Below, piece after piece: positions 1 through 7,399 of a stretch of DNA of 13,573 nt. The stretch's first letter is position 1; every line of letters begins with the position of its first letter. This DNA comes from Acetobacteraceae bacterium (GTDB lineage Bacteria > Pseudomonadota > Alphaproteobacteria > Acetobacterales > Acetobacteraceae), in NCBI GenBank assembly GCA_003164305.1, contig PLSZ01000310.1, forward strand, positions 948 to 14,520, written 5' to 3'. Position numbers and translations under genes: made by a program. The notes under the pieces were generated by a model. That model worked only from the letters and a program-made list of their open reading frames with translations. It was not told the DNA's origin and searched no databases.

Positions 1-187
1 ACCCGAACAACTGGATCGCGTCCTCCCGCACATGCGTCTCCACCAGCAGCTTTACGGATTCCGGCGGCCGCGGCAGGGCAGCGAGGGTCCGTGATGACGC
101 ATGGACGAGATAGCCCACGCCCGCCACGTCGATCACGCAGCGCCCATCCTCCAGAGCGTCTACCAGGCCCGTCAACTGGGCGATCAT
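1..187 (-). CDS. ruvA: Holliday junction branch migration protein RuvA, N-terminal fragment (C-terminus beyond window)
   Basis: Reading the minus strand from the ATG at 187-185 gives 62 residues, beginning MIAQLTGLVDALEDGRCVID and running open to the window edge. The start (M-I-x-x-L-T-G), the VIDVAGVGYLVHAS stretch (about residues 18-31) and the THVREDAIQLFG stretch (about 51-62) match the N-terminal OB-fold domain of RuvA. RuvA binds four-way junctions as a tetramer and recruits the RuvB motor for branch migration in recombinational repair. Only about a third of the usual roughly 200 residues is visible, so the helix-hairpin-helix and RuvB-binding domains are outside. No strong ribosome-binding site is seen upstream. 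The start was chosen because it matches the family N-terminus exactly. The gene is divergent from the transporter operon; ruvC, often directly upstream of ruvA, is not there. Family assignment is confident although only a fragment is seen. Confidence 0.9.
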   Translation of the reverse strand, partial: MIAQLTGLVDALEDGRCVIDVAGVGYLVHASSRTLAALPRPPESVKLLVETHVREDAIQLFG

Positions 188-263
188 TTCGGTGCTCTCA
201 TGAATGCGAATCGGGTATCGAGCGCGGACCATACACTGTTGGCGACGGCTTCGCGCGCCCGGA

Positions 264-292
264 TTGACAAGAGTCGTCGCGGCCTGGACGAT
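264..292 (+). promoter_or_regulatory. Candidate sigma70-type promoter for the liv operon
   Basis: TTGACA (264-269) is a perfect -35 hexamer. After a 17-nt spacer comes GACGAT (287-292), which matches TATAAT at 3 of 6 positions including the conserved A2 and T6. Transcription would start near 299, leaving a very short leader before the ribosome-binding site at 308-313 and the ATG at 321. The placement suits the operon, but a single good hexamer in GC-rich DNA is weak evidence. Confidence 0.35.
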
Positions 293-307
293 CCGCCGCA
301 ATAAAAC

Positions 308-313
308 GAGGAA
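308..313 (+). promoter_or_regulatory. Ribosome-binding site that fixes the start of the first solute-binding protein
   Basis: GAGGAA lies 7 nt before the ATG at 321. This supports the 321 start over an in-frame ATG at 204, which would add 39 residues ahead of the signal peptide. Confidence 0.7.
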
Positions 314-320
314 ACGAAAA

Positions 321-1484
321 ATGCCAATCGCACGCCGCACCCTGCTGGCGGGAACCGCTCTGGGCCTCGCCACGCCGTTTGTCGCCCGCGCCGCCGAGAA
401 AGAGCTGAACATCGGTGTCAGCATTCCCCTGACGGGACCCGGTGCCGCGACCGGCATCACCACGCAACGAACGCTGGAGCATGGCGCCGAGGTAATCAAC
501 GCCCAGGGCCTGGCGGTCGGCGACGATGTGTACAAGTTGAAGATGACGTTCTACGACAACAAATACGTGCCCGCCGAGGCGGTCACCATCGTCGAGAAAA
601 TGCTCGCCGACGGAACGCGGTTTCTGGTGTCTCTGGGATCCGGCAACTCGGTGCCAGTGGTCGCGAAAACGACCGCGGTGAAGTGCCTGCAAATGTCGTA
701 CGCTTCGGGCAAGACGCATCTGACGGCCCCCGAATTCCCCTTGAGCTTCCGCGTCGCCCCCACCAACGAGACCGCCTGGGCCGTCTACCCCTGGTTGCGC
801 AAGACGTTCCCGGATGTGCACAAAATCGGCCACATGAACCCGTCGGATGAAGCTGGCTTCACCGAATCCGAAGATCGCCGCATGATCGCGGAGAAGAACG
901 GCTTCACCAACATCGCCAACGAATTCTTCAAGCGTGGGGCGGCGGATTTCTATCCGGTGGCGACACGGCTGGCCAGCGCCAACCCCGATCTGATCGATTT
1001 CGGCGGCAGCATCGGCCGCGATCAGGCTCTGGGCTGCAAGGCGCTGCGAGAGTTGGGGTATAAGGGCATGATCATGCTCGGTTATTCCGATGTAAAATCG
1101 TTCGTCGAGGTCGCCACGCCTGAAGCGGCCGAGGGAACCCTGCTGTTCGATACGCTGGTCGATCCGCAGAACGATGCGCAGAAGGAATTGCAGACGTGGT
1201 GGCTGGCCAAGTACGGCCCGCCGTTTCCGACTTTCGCGTATTCGGTTTGGGATACACCGTTCATCCTGGCCAACGGCATTCGCAAGGCAAAGTCCGTCGA
1301 TCCCGAGGCAATCGCCAACGCGATGCATGGCATGACCTGGACCGGGCTTTATGGTCCCGAGGCGTTTGGCATGAAGTCCGTTTACGGCATCGATTCAACC
1401 ATAACGCGTGCGATTCCGATGGCCCAGGTGAAGGGAGGGAAACCAGTTCAGATCGCCATGGTCGCTTGGCCCGCGGACGTTTAA
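321..1484 (+). CDS. Branched-chain amino acid-type ABC transporter substrate-binding protein
   Basis: This 387-residue periplasmic binding protein belongs to the Leu/Ile/Val (Peripla_BP_6, HAAT) family. It starts MPIARRTLLAGTALGLA, a leader with an RR-T-L-L twin-arginine-like motif at residues 5-9 and a probable signal-peptidase cut after ARA (residue 24). The mature part opens with ELNIGVSIPLTGPGA, the usual first beta strand and ligand loop. The family's two-lobe pattern follows, including the DNKYVPAEAV segment and a late YSVWDTPFILANGI segment. It would capture the ligand in the periplasm and deliver it to the LivHM permease encoded next, only 4 nt after its stop. The start at 321 is supported by GAGGAA at 308-313 and by the position of the leader. 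Ligands of this family range from branched-chain amino acids to amides, urea and aromatic acids, so the substrate is not assigned. Confidence 0.93.
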   Translation: MPIARRTLLAGTALGLATPFVARAAEKELNIGVSIPLTGPGAATGITTQRTLEHGAEVINAQGLAVGDDVYKLKMTFYDNKYVPAEAVTIVEKMLADGTRFLVSLGSGNSVPVVAKTTAVKCLQMSYASGKTHLTAPEFPLSFRVAPTNETAWAVYPWLRKTFPDVHKIGHMNPSDEAGFTESEDRRMIAEKNGFTNIANEFFKRGAADFYPVATRLASANPDLIDFGGSIGRDQALGCKALRELGYKGMIMLGYSDVKSFVEVATPEAAEGTLLFDTLVDPQNDAQKELQTWWLAKYGPPFPTFAYSVWDTPFILANGIRKAKSVDPEAIANAMHGMTWTGLYGPEAFGMKSVYGIDSTITRAIPMAQVKGGKPVQIAMVAWPADV

Positions 1485-1488
1485 TTCC

Positions 1489-2352
1489 GTGAACGGAACG
1501 CTGATCGCGCAGATCGTCACCAGCGGGCTGGTGACCGGTCTGATTTACATGCTCATCGCGTTGGGCGTCACCTTGCTGTTCGGCATCATGCGGGTCGTCA
1601 ATTTCGTACATGGCGAACTGGTCATGCTGTCGGCGTTCGCGGTGTATTTCCTGGGCTCGGAGGCCGGGCTTCCGTTTTTCCTCGCGTTGCCGGGCGCGAT
1701 CCTGATCAGCGCGGCGATCGCGGTGTTTTGCCAGTACGCTTTGTTCCGGCCATTGCAATACGAAATCCTGAACTGCTTCATCGTTGGGATCGGCGCGTCA
1801 TTCGCGATCCGCTCGGCGTCATGGGCGATCTTCGGCCCGGAACCGATCGCGATCCCGGCGACGTTTCCCGGCGTATTGAAGATCGGCGGCGTGTTCATCG
1901 CCAAACAGCGGCTGTTCGCGGCGGCGTTGTGTATCGCTCTGGCGGTGCTGCTATATTTGTTTCTGCATTATACCAAACCCGGCAAGGCAATGCGCGCGGT
2001 TGAGCAGGATCGGGAGGCGGCGCTGCTGATGGGTATCAGCGTCGAGCGAGTATATCTCAGCGCGTTCGTCATCAGCGCGATTTTGGCGGCGGTGGGCGGC
2101 GCGATGTTGGGATCGCTGTTCGGCGTCGATCCGGAGATGGGCGCGGAGCCGCTGTTGAAATCGTTCATTATCGTGCAAATCGGCGGCATGGGCAGCATCG
2201 CGGGCACGGTGATCGCCGGGCTGTTCATTGGGTTGTCCGACAGCATCACCGGGACTCTGTTGGGTGGCGAACTGGCGTTTATCATCGACTTCGCGATTTT
2301 GATGCTGATCCTGATCGTTCGGCCGCGCGGGCTGTTTGGTTACGATGTCTAA
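1489..2352 (+). CDS. livH: Branched-chain amino acid-type ABC transporter permease, LivH family
   Basis: This 287-residue, very hydrophobic inner-membrane protein has several predicted helices. The LivH signature NFVHGELVMLSAF is at about residues 38-50, and the end carries the usual ILIVRPRGLFG stretch. With LivM it forms the translocation channel of the importer. The start is a GTG at 1489, 4 nt after the stop of the binding-protein gene. There is no clear Shine-Dalgarno sequence, so translation is probably coupled to the upstream gene. Length is normal for LivH. The 3' end overlaps livM by 8 nt. The symbol is given by family; transport of branched-chain amino acids specifically is not shown. 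Confidence 0.92.
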   Translation: MNGTLIAQIVTSGLVTGLIYMLIALGVTLLFGIMRVVNFVHGELVMLSAFAVYFLGSEAGLPFFLALPGAILISAAIAVFCQYALFRPLQYEILNCFIVGIGASFAIRSASWAIFGPEPIAIPATFPGVLKIGGVFIAKQRLFAAALCIALAVLLYLFLHYTKPGKAMRAVEQDREAALLMGISVERVYLSAFVISAILAAVGGAMLGSLFGVDPEMGAEPLLKSFIIVQIGGMGSIAGTVIAGLFIGLSDSITGTLLGGELAFIIDFAILMLILIVRPRGLFGYDV

Positions 2353-3268
2353 GATTTTCACCGCGGTGCTGGTGGCGGTGCTTTTGCTGCTGCCGTTGGC
2401 TGTGCATGATACCTACTTTCTGCACGTGATGATCGTCATGGCGATCAACGTCATCATGGCGGTGTCGATGTGGCTGCTGGGAATCACCGGGCTGATCTCC
2501 TTTGGTCAGGCCGGGTTCATGTTCATCGGCGCGATGACGACCGCGTTGCTGACCAAGAACGCCGGCTGGCCGTTCTGGGTGGCGATGCCGCTGTCCGCGA
2601 CCGTCGCCGGACTGGTCAGCGCGCCGGTCGGGCGGTTAAGTTTGCGGGTCAAAGGGGTTTACTTTTTTCTGGTGACTCTGGCGTTCGGTCAGGTCGTCAG
2701 TGGCATTTTCGCCTATTTTCAGGATCCGTTCGGCGGGTGGTACGGCATCCGAGATATCCCCCCGCCGCAACCGGTCAGCTTGTTCACCACGCTGAACAAG
2801 GTGCCGTTCTATTATCTGGCTCTGGGACTGTTGCTGATTACGTGTCTGGTGATTTACCGGGTGAGCCGTTCCTGGTTCGGCAACGTGCTCTGGAGCATCC
2901 GGGAAAGCGATCTGCTCGCGAGCTCGGTCGGCATCGACGTGCCCGGCAGCAAGTTGATCGCGTTCATTATATCGGCGTTCTTCGCCGGGCTGGCGGGAAG
3001 TTTGTACGCGACGTATTTCGGCTACATCAGTCCGCTGGTCTTCACGTTCGAATATTCGGTGAATGTTCTGGTCTACATTGTTGTCGGCGGCTTTGGTTCC
3101 TTCGCCGGTCCGATCCTGGGCGCCGTCGTTTTGACTGTGGTGCCGGAATTGTTTCGCGTGACGGGCAAATACCAGAACCTGTTCTTCGGTCTGGTGCTGA
3201 TCGTCTCAATGCTGACGATGCCAAACGGGCTGATCGGCGCGTGGCACCGTCTGGTGCGAAAAGCATGA
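2345..3268 (+). CDS. livM: Branched-chain amino acid-type ABC transporter permease, LivM family
   Basis: This 307-residue membrane protein is the second permease subunit. Evidence is the WLLGITGLISFGQAGFMFIG segment at about residues 43-62 (the LivM 'GLxSFGQAGF' region), an early MAINVIMAVSM helix, and late glycine-rich helices (VGGFGSFAGPILGA) typical of LivM. The ATG at 2345 lies inside the end of livH, an 8-nt overlap. A TTG three codons earlier (2336) is also in frame but less likely. The stop shares ATGA (3265-3268) with the start of livG, suggesting coupled translation. It would pair with LivH in the membrane and bind the two ATPases. Confidence 0.92.
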   Translation: MSKIFTAVLVAVLLLLPLAVHDTYFLHVMIVMAINVIMAVSMWLLGITGLISFGQAGFMFIGAMTTALLTKNAGWPFWVAMPLSATVAGLVSAPVGRLSLRVKGVYFFLVTLAFGQVVSGIFAYFQDPFGGWYGIRDIPPPQPVSLFTTLNKVPFYYLALGLLLITCLVIYRVSRSWFGNVLWSIRESDLLASSVGIDVPGSKLIAFIISAFFAGLAGSLYATYFGYISPLVFTFEYSVNVLVYIVVGGFGSFAGPILGAVVLTVVPELFRVTGKYQNLFFGLVLIVSMLTMPNGLIGAWHRLVRKA

Positions 3269-4044
3269 GCACGATACTGGAGGTCGATGGCCTGATCCGC
3301 CGCTTTGGCGGGCTGGTCGCGGTGAATGATGTGACGCTGTCGGTGGAACAAGGCGAAATCCGCGGCCTGATCGGACCCAATGGCGCGGGCAAAACCACGC
3401 TGTTCAATCTGATCAGCGGTACGCTGCGGCCCAGTGGCGGGCAGGTCAGGTTTGAGGGTGGGACGATCACGGGTGTGGCGATGCACGATCTCGTGCGCCG
3501 CGGTCTGGTTCGTACATTCCAACACGCGCAATTGTTTCCGACGTTCACGGTCTTGCGCAGTATTCTGGTCGGGCTGCACGTGCACGCCCGGTCCGGCTTC
3601 TGGGCCGGATTGCTCGATCCGCCATCGGTTCGTAACCATAATGAAGCGCTGACGGAACGCGCGCATGAGATCATCGCGTTCACTGGGTTGACGGGCCGGG
3701 AGAACGAACTCGCCGGCAGTTTGCCGCACGGATTCAAGCGCATCCTGCAGGTGGCGATCGGCCTGGCGCCGAAGCCGCGGCTGCTGTTGCTGGATGAACC
3801 GGTCGCCGGCATGAACCACGCGGACGTGGAACGTATGATGACACTGGTGCGGGACCTGCGCGACCGCCAGGGTATCACGGTCGTGCTGGTGGAGCACAAC
3901 ATCCGCGCCGTGATGAACGTTTGCGACCGGATCAGCGTCCTGAGCTTTGGGCGGCTGATCGCGGAGGGCTCGCCCGCCGAGGTCGCGGCCGATCCCGGCG
4001 TCATCGAGGCCTACCTGGGCGCGGCGGACGACGATGCTGCTTGA
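3265..4044 (+). CDS. livG: Branched-chain amino acid-type ABC transporter ATP-binding protein, LivG family
   Basis: This 259-residue ATPase subunit has Walker A GPNGAGKT (37-44), a Q-loop in RTFQHAQLF (Gln86), Walker B LLLLDEP (173-179), the LivG-type AGMN D-loop region (181-184) and the H-switch His211 in VLVEHN. The LivG insertion between Walker A and the signature is present (about 105-150). The signature region reads LPHGFKR (153-159) rather than the more usual LPYG(D/Q)QR of LivG, so the Gln normally following the glycine is Lys. The rest of the fold is intact, so I read this as a subfamily variation and not a dead enzyme. It starts in the ATGA overlap with livM and overlaps livF by 11 nt. 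It powers the importer as a dimer with LivF. Confidence 0.93.
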   Translation: MSTILEVDGLIRRFGGLVAVNDVTLSVEQGEIRGLIGPNGAGKTTLFNLISGTLRPSGGQVRFEGGTITGVAMHDLVRRGLVRTFQHAQLFPTFTVLRSILVGLHVHARSGFWAGLLDPPSVRNHNEALTERAHEIIAFTGLTGRENELAGSLPHGFKRILQVAIGLAPKPRLLLLDEPVAGMNHADVERMMTLVRDLRDRQGITVVLVEHNIRAVMNVCDRISVLSFGRLIAEGSPAEVAADPGVIEAYLGAADDDAA

Positions 4045-4741
4045 ACTCCGCGGTTTGAGCGTCAGCTATGACACCGCCGAAGTGCTGCACGGCATTTCGT
4101 TACAGGTGGACATTGGCGAAACCGTGACGCTGATCGGGGCGAACGGCGCCGGCAAAACATCGTGCCTGCGCGCGGTCTCCGGTCTGGTGCCGTTGTCCTC
4201 GGGCGAGGTTTGGTTTGACGGACAGCGGATCGATACCGTCACGCCGCGGCGGCGGGTCGAGATGGGGCTGGTGCACGTGCCGGAAGGCAAACGCCTGTTT
4301 CCGCGCATGACGGTGCGGGAGAACCTCGAACTCGGGGCGTTCCAGCGGCGCGACGCGGCGTCGGTGCGGTCCGATCTGGACACGATGTTTTCCCGCTTTC
4401 CGATCCTTCAATCGCGCCAGAAGCAACACGCCGGCAGCCTGTCCGGTGGCGAACAACAAATCCTGGCTTTCGCACGCGGGTTGATGGCGAGGCCTCGGTT
4501 GTTGCTGGTGGATGAGCCGACGGTCGGGCTGTCGCCGATCATGGTGAAGTCACTGTCACAGGCCCTGCGCGCCATTCATGACGACGGCACGGCCATTCTG
4601 TTGGTGGAACAGAATGCCGCGATGGCGTTGCGACTGGCCAGCCGAGGCTATTTGCTGGAAACCGGCCAGTGCGTCGCCGAAGGACCCACCGGCGAATTGC
4701 TGGCGAACGACTATGTGCGCAAGGCGTATCTGGGCGTTTAG
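4034..4741 (+). CDS. livF: Branched-chain amino acid-type ABC transporter ATP-binding protein, LivF family
   Basis: This 235-residue ATPase subunit has Walker A GANGAGKT (35-42), the LivF motif VPEGKRLFPRMTVRENLELG (82-101), the canonical signature LSGGEQQ (136-142), Walker B LLLVDEP (156-162) and VEQNA (191-195). Gln replaces the switch His here, as is normal in LivF proteins. Length and C-terminus (YVRKAYLGV) are typical. The ATG at 4034 lies inside livG (11-nt overlap), so it is probably translationally coupled. The stop TAG (4739-4741) overlaps the stop of the convergent dehydrogenase gene by 4 nt. No hairpin terminator is visible, so readthrough into the antisense of that gene is possible. 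Confidence 0.94.
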   Translation: MLLELRGLSVSYDTAEVLHGISLQVDIGETVTLIGANGAGKTSCLRAVSGLVPLSSGEVWFDGQRIDTVTPRRRVEMGLVHVPEGKRLFPRMTVRENLELGAFQRRDAASVRSDLDTMFSRFPILQSRQKQHAGSLSGGEQQILAFARGLMARPRLLLVDEPTVGLSPIMVKSLSQALRAIHDDGTAILLVEQNAAMALRLASRGYLLETGQCVAEGPTGELLANDYVRKAYLGV

Positions 4742-5802
4742 TCCAGCACCCATTGCGCCGCCGAGGCTTGCGCGATCTGCCGCACCTGGCTCAACAATCC
4801 CGGTCCGACGGGGATGCCTTCCGCCATGCGCTTCTTCGCGTAGTTCCATTGCGGATCGCCGGCGACCATCACCGGTTGCGCGGGATCCATCGGCGTCGTC
4901 GCGCGCAGATCGCCGCAGAATTGCGCGACGTCTTTCTCGAAGTCATCGCCATCGCGGAACAAGCCCGGATCGATCGCCATGAAGAAGTGGCCGATGTCCA
5001 TGCCGGTCGGTTTTTTCGTGTGCATCGGATCGGTGATCAACGTCGCGCCCGACAGGCAAGAGCCCAGAATGTTCACCATGGCGGACAGGCCATAGCCTTT
5101 GTACGACGAATTTTCCGGGGAGCCGCCCAATGACGTCAGAAATCCTCCTTTTTGCCGCGCGACAAGGGGATCGTTGCTCGGCCGGCCCTCACTGTCGAGC
5201 ACCCAACCGTCGGGAGTCGGCAGTCCTTCATTGGCTTTATTGCGAATCCGGCCGGCCGCCACGGTGGTGGTCGCCATGTCCAGCAGGAACGGAATGCCAT
5301 CGGCGCTCGGCGCGGCGAACGACCACGGGTCAGTGCCGAGGCGCGCCTGCTTGCCAAACGTCGGTGCGACCTGAATGCCCGAGGCCGAGGTGCAGGCCAT
5401 CCCGATCAATCCCGCCTTCGCCGCCATCAGCGTATAAAATCCCGTGGCACCAAAATGCGCCGAGTTGTTGACCGCGGCGATCGCCATGCCGACTTTCTTC
5501 GCTTTGTCGATCGCCACGTTCATCGCGAAATGCGAGGGGACATGGCCCAGTCCGCCACCGCCATCGACGAGGGCGGAAACCGGAGTCTCTTTCACGATCT
5601 TTGGCCGCGCGTCCATCTTCGCGCGACCGGAGCGGCGCAACCCATCATAGCCCGGAATCATCGACATCCCGTGACTGTCGACCCCGTGCAGATCGGCCCA
5701 TGACAGGATTTCCGCGGTCGTCTCGGCATTCTCCTCGGGCATCCCCCAGGCCAGTAGAATCGCTTTCAACTGGGCGCGGTGCTTTTCATAGGTCGCGGGC
5801 AT
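4738..5802 (-). CDS. Ldh-family (malate/L-lactate/ureidoglycolate-type) NAD(P)-dependent dehydrogenase
   Basis: This 354-residue cytoplasmic oxidoreductase belongs to the Ldh_2 family, which includes malate, L-sulfolactate, ureidoglycolate and 2,3-diketo-L-gulonate reductases and does not use a Rossmann fold. Diagnostic segments are DLHGVDSHG (37-45), NNSAHFGATGFY (112-123, with the family's conserved active-site His116), GTDPWSFAAPS (157-167) and LLDMATTTVAAGRI (173-186). The start is the ATG at 5802-5800, preceded by GGAGGAA at 5807-5813. A longer reading frame to 5904 exists, but its extra 34 residues look unlike the family and overlap the divergent nitroreductase. It is convergent with livF and divergent from the nitroreductase across an 83-nt gap. 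The alpha-hydroxy/alpha-keto acid substrate cannot be read from sequence. Confidence 0.93.
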   Translation of the reverse strand: MPATYEKHRAQLKAILLAWGMPEENAETTAEILSWADLHGVDSHGMSMIPGYDGLRRSGRAKMDARPKIVKETPVSALVDGGGGLGHVPSHFAMNVAIDKAKKVGMAIAAVNNSAHFGATGFYTLMAAKAGLIGMACTSASGIQVAPTFGKQARLGTDPWSFAAPSADGIPFLLDMATTTVAAGRIRNKANEGLPTPDGWVLDSEGRPSNDPLVARQKGGFLTSLGGSPENSSYKGYGLSAMVNILGSCLSGATLITDPMHTKKPTGMDIGHFFMAIDPGLFRDGDDFEKDVAQFCGDLRATTPMDPAQPVMVAGDPQWNYAKKRMAEGIPVGPGLLSQVRQIAQASAAQWVLD

Positions 5803-5806
5803 CGGG

Positions 5807-5813
5807 TTCCTCC
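5807..5813 (-). promoter_or_regulatory. Ribosome-binding site that fixes the start of the Ldh-family dehydrogenase
   Basis: On the minus strand GGAGGAA precedes ATG (5802-5800) with 4 nt between. This decides for the 354-residue protein over the 388-residue reading. Confidence 0.75.
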
Positions 5814-5885
5814 ATTTGTCCGCAACCTTGCGCGATCCGGGCGTTCCGGCAAGGGTGACCCAGCATCGCGGAAGGAGGACGGACA

Positions 5886-6710
5886 ATGGCCGACGGCCAG
5901 GCACTGCTGAAAGCGCGCTTTGGGATGGAGTTGCCGGGCGTTGAAGTGCCGGACGCGATCGCCGGGTTGCTCGACCGTCGCGTGGTGCGCCGCTACACGG
6001 AACAGGCGGTACCCGATTCGCTGCTGGACGCGTTGCTGGCGGCGGCTCAATCGGCTCCCGCCAAATCGGATCTGCAACAATATTCCGTTGTGGTCATGCG
6101 CGACCCGCCGCGGATCAAACAGATCGCCGACTGGATCGGCACCATGGACTGGATCGCCACGGCGCCGGTGTTCCTGGTCTGGTGCGGCGACATGCGGCGT
6201 GGCCAGCGGTTGTGCGAATTGCACGACATGCCGCATGCCAACAACAACCTCGACACGTTCCTGAACACGGCGGTCGATTGCTCCCTGGCCATGGGGCAGT
6301 TCATGGCGGCAGCCGAGGCGGTCGGTCTCGGCACCTGCCCGATTTCGTATGTTCGCAGTCATATCGAGCGGGTTTCTCCGCTGCTCGGTTTGCCGTCCGG
6401 GGTTTATCCGGTCGCGGGACTGACGGTCGGCTGGCCGGTGTTCCGCCGACCGGTGTCGATGCGCCTGCCGCCCGCGATCGTCGTGCACCAGGAACGTTAC
6501 GATGACAGCGCGCTGGAAAGCGACGTCGCCGGTTATGACAATCGGCGCCGGGAGCGCGAGCCGGTAGCGCCTGGCAGTCTGAAGAACAACGATGTCTGGC
6601 CGCCGCGCGAGGGCGTGGGCTGGAGCGAGAATGTCGCCCGGCAATTGTCGGTGCCGGAACGGTTCGGTTTCGCTGCTTACCTGAAGACGAAAGGGTTCGA
6701 TCTTGCCTGA
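5886..6710 (+). CDS. Nitroreductase-family FMN-dependent oxidoreductase
   Basis: This 274-residue protein has the nitroreductase flavin fold. DRRVVRRYTEQAVPD (30-44) is the N-terminal FMN-phosphate arginine motif. AAAQSAPAKSDLQQYSVVV (52-70) is the helix and strand contacting FMN. GLGTCPISYVRSH (147-159) and AGLTVGWP (177-184) form the second FMN-binding region. Such enzymes use NAD(P)H to reduce flavins, quinones, nitro compounds or enoates. The length and the C-terminal extension after residue 200 recall the NfsA/NfrA-type NADPH-dependent branch, but this is not certain. The ATG at 5886 has GAAGGAGGA at 5871-5879. The 3' end overlaps the next gene by 8 nt, so the two are probably cotranscribed. 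Natural substrate unknown. Confidence 0.88.
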   Translation: MADGQALLKARFGMELPGVEVPDAIAGLLDRRVVRRYTEQAVPDSLLDALLAAAQSAPAKSDLQQYSVVVMRDPPRIKQIADWIGTMDWIATAPVFLVWCGDMRRGQRLCELHDMPHANNNLDTFLNTAVDCSLAMGQFMAAAEAVGLGTCPISYVRSHIERVSPLLGLPSGVYPVAGLTVGWPVFRRPVSMRLPPAIVVHQERYDDSALESDVAGYDNRRREREPVAPGSLKNNDVWPPREGVGWSENVARQLSVPERFGFAAYLKTKGFDLA

Positions 6711-7356
6711 AGACCACCACCGTCATGTCACGATCCTGGATGCTCGGGAATCACCCCGGCCGAAGGCGGTCCGCGCGCGGCACGCGGCCAGTCTTTTGGT
6801 CTGGCGTCAGAATGGTGATGCGACGGAAATTCTGATGGGCATGCGCGGCGCCCGGCATCGTTTCATGCCGAACCGGCTGGTGTTTCCGGGCGGCGCGGTG
6901 GATCGGGCGGACCTGTCCGCGCCGGTTGCCTCCGGCTTGTCGAAGCGCACCGAAGCCGCGCTGCATCGCAACTCCAACGCGAAACTGGCGCATGGTCTGG
7001 GCTTCGCCGCCGCGCGCGAACTGCTGGAGGAAACAGGACTTTCGCTCGGCGTGCCGCCCGCGCTGGACGGCTTGGAGTACCTGGCGCGCGCCGTGACGCC
7101 GGCCGATAGTCCCATTCGTTTCAATGCACGGTTCTTCTGCATCCACGCCTCCCGCGTCGCCGGAGAGTTGGGCGGCGACGGCGAGTTGGACAATCTGCGA
7201 TTCCACGACATGGCGGAGGCGTTGGCGCTTGAACTCGCCGCGCCGACGCGGCGGATGCTGGAGCAACTGCGAGGCTGGCTGGAGATGACCGAGGCGGAAC
7301 GCGACGCGCGCGCGCAGTTCAAGGTGTTGAAGGATCGGGGCTGGAAGATGGAGTGA
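6703..7356 (+). CDS. NUDIX hydrolase with extended loop (NUDT19-like type)
   Basis: This 217-residue protein has FPGGAVD (61-67) and RELLEETGL (105-113), the core of the Nudix box that binds Mg2+ and cleaves nucleoside diphosphate-X bonds. Between them lies an insertion of about 35 residues, so the canonical GX5EX7REUXEEXGU spacing is broken. This is known for NUDT19-like and related CoA/ADP-ribose-type hydrolases, where a similar insertion sits inside the box. The N-terminal strand HAASLLVWRQ (27-36) is the usual first strand. The start is a TTG at 6703 inside the end of the nitroreductase gene, with AAAGGG about 8 nt upstream. No ATG occurs in frame before the first strand, so TTG is the best choice. 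Substrate not assigned. Confidence 0.85.
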   Translation: MPEDHHRHVTILDARESPRPKAVRARHAASLLVWRQNGDATEILMGMRGARHRFMPNRLVFPGGAVDRADLSAPVASGLSKRTEAALHRNSNAKLAHGLGFAAARELLEETGLSLGVPPALDGLEYLARAVTPADSPIRFNARFFCIHASRVAGELGGDGELDNLRFHDMAEALALELAAPTRRMLEQLRGWLEMTEAERDARAQFKVLKDRGWKME

Positions 7357-7371
7357 CCGCTTAGGCGGCGC

Positions 7372-7383
7372 GCATCATGATGC
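7372..7383. repeat. Perfect 12-bp palindrome
   Basis: GCATCATGATGC is self-complementary over its full length. It sits 16 nt after the NUDIX stop codon and 17 nt before the first arm of the larger inverted repeat. It could be a small operator or part of the repeat element. A related CATCATGTTGATG hairpin occurs at 7436-7448. Confidence 0.5.
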
Positions 7384-7399
7384 TTCCCATACCGCCCCG

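Noticed and set aside
198..1328. Long minus-strand open frame (376 codons) opposite the first solute-binding protein
   Set aside because: It is antisense to a clear Peripla_BP_6 gene, is rich in Arg/Gln/His as expected of a GC-rich shadow frame, and shows no family motif.
2470..3264. Upstream extension of livG in frame through livM
   Set aside because: The extra residues are a frame-shifted reading of livM. The LivG family N-terminus begins at the ATG at 3265.
4610..4612. Missing switch histidine in LivF (VEQN)
   Set aside because: Gln at this position is the usual state in LivF proteins, so it is not a defect.
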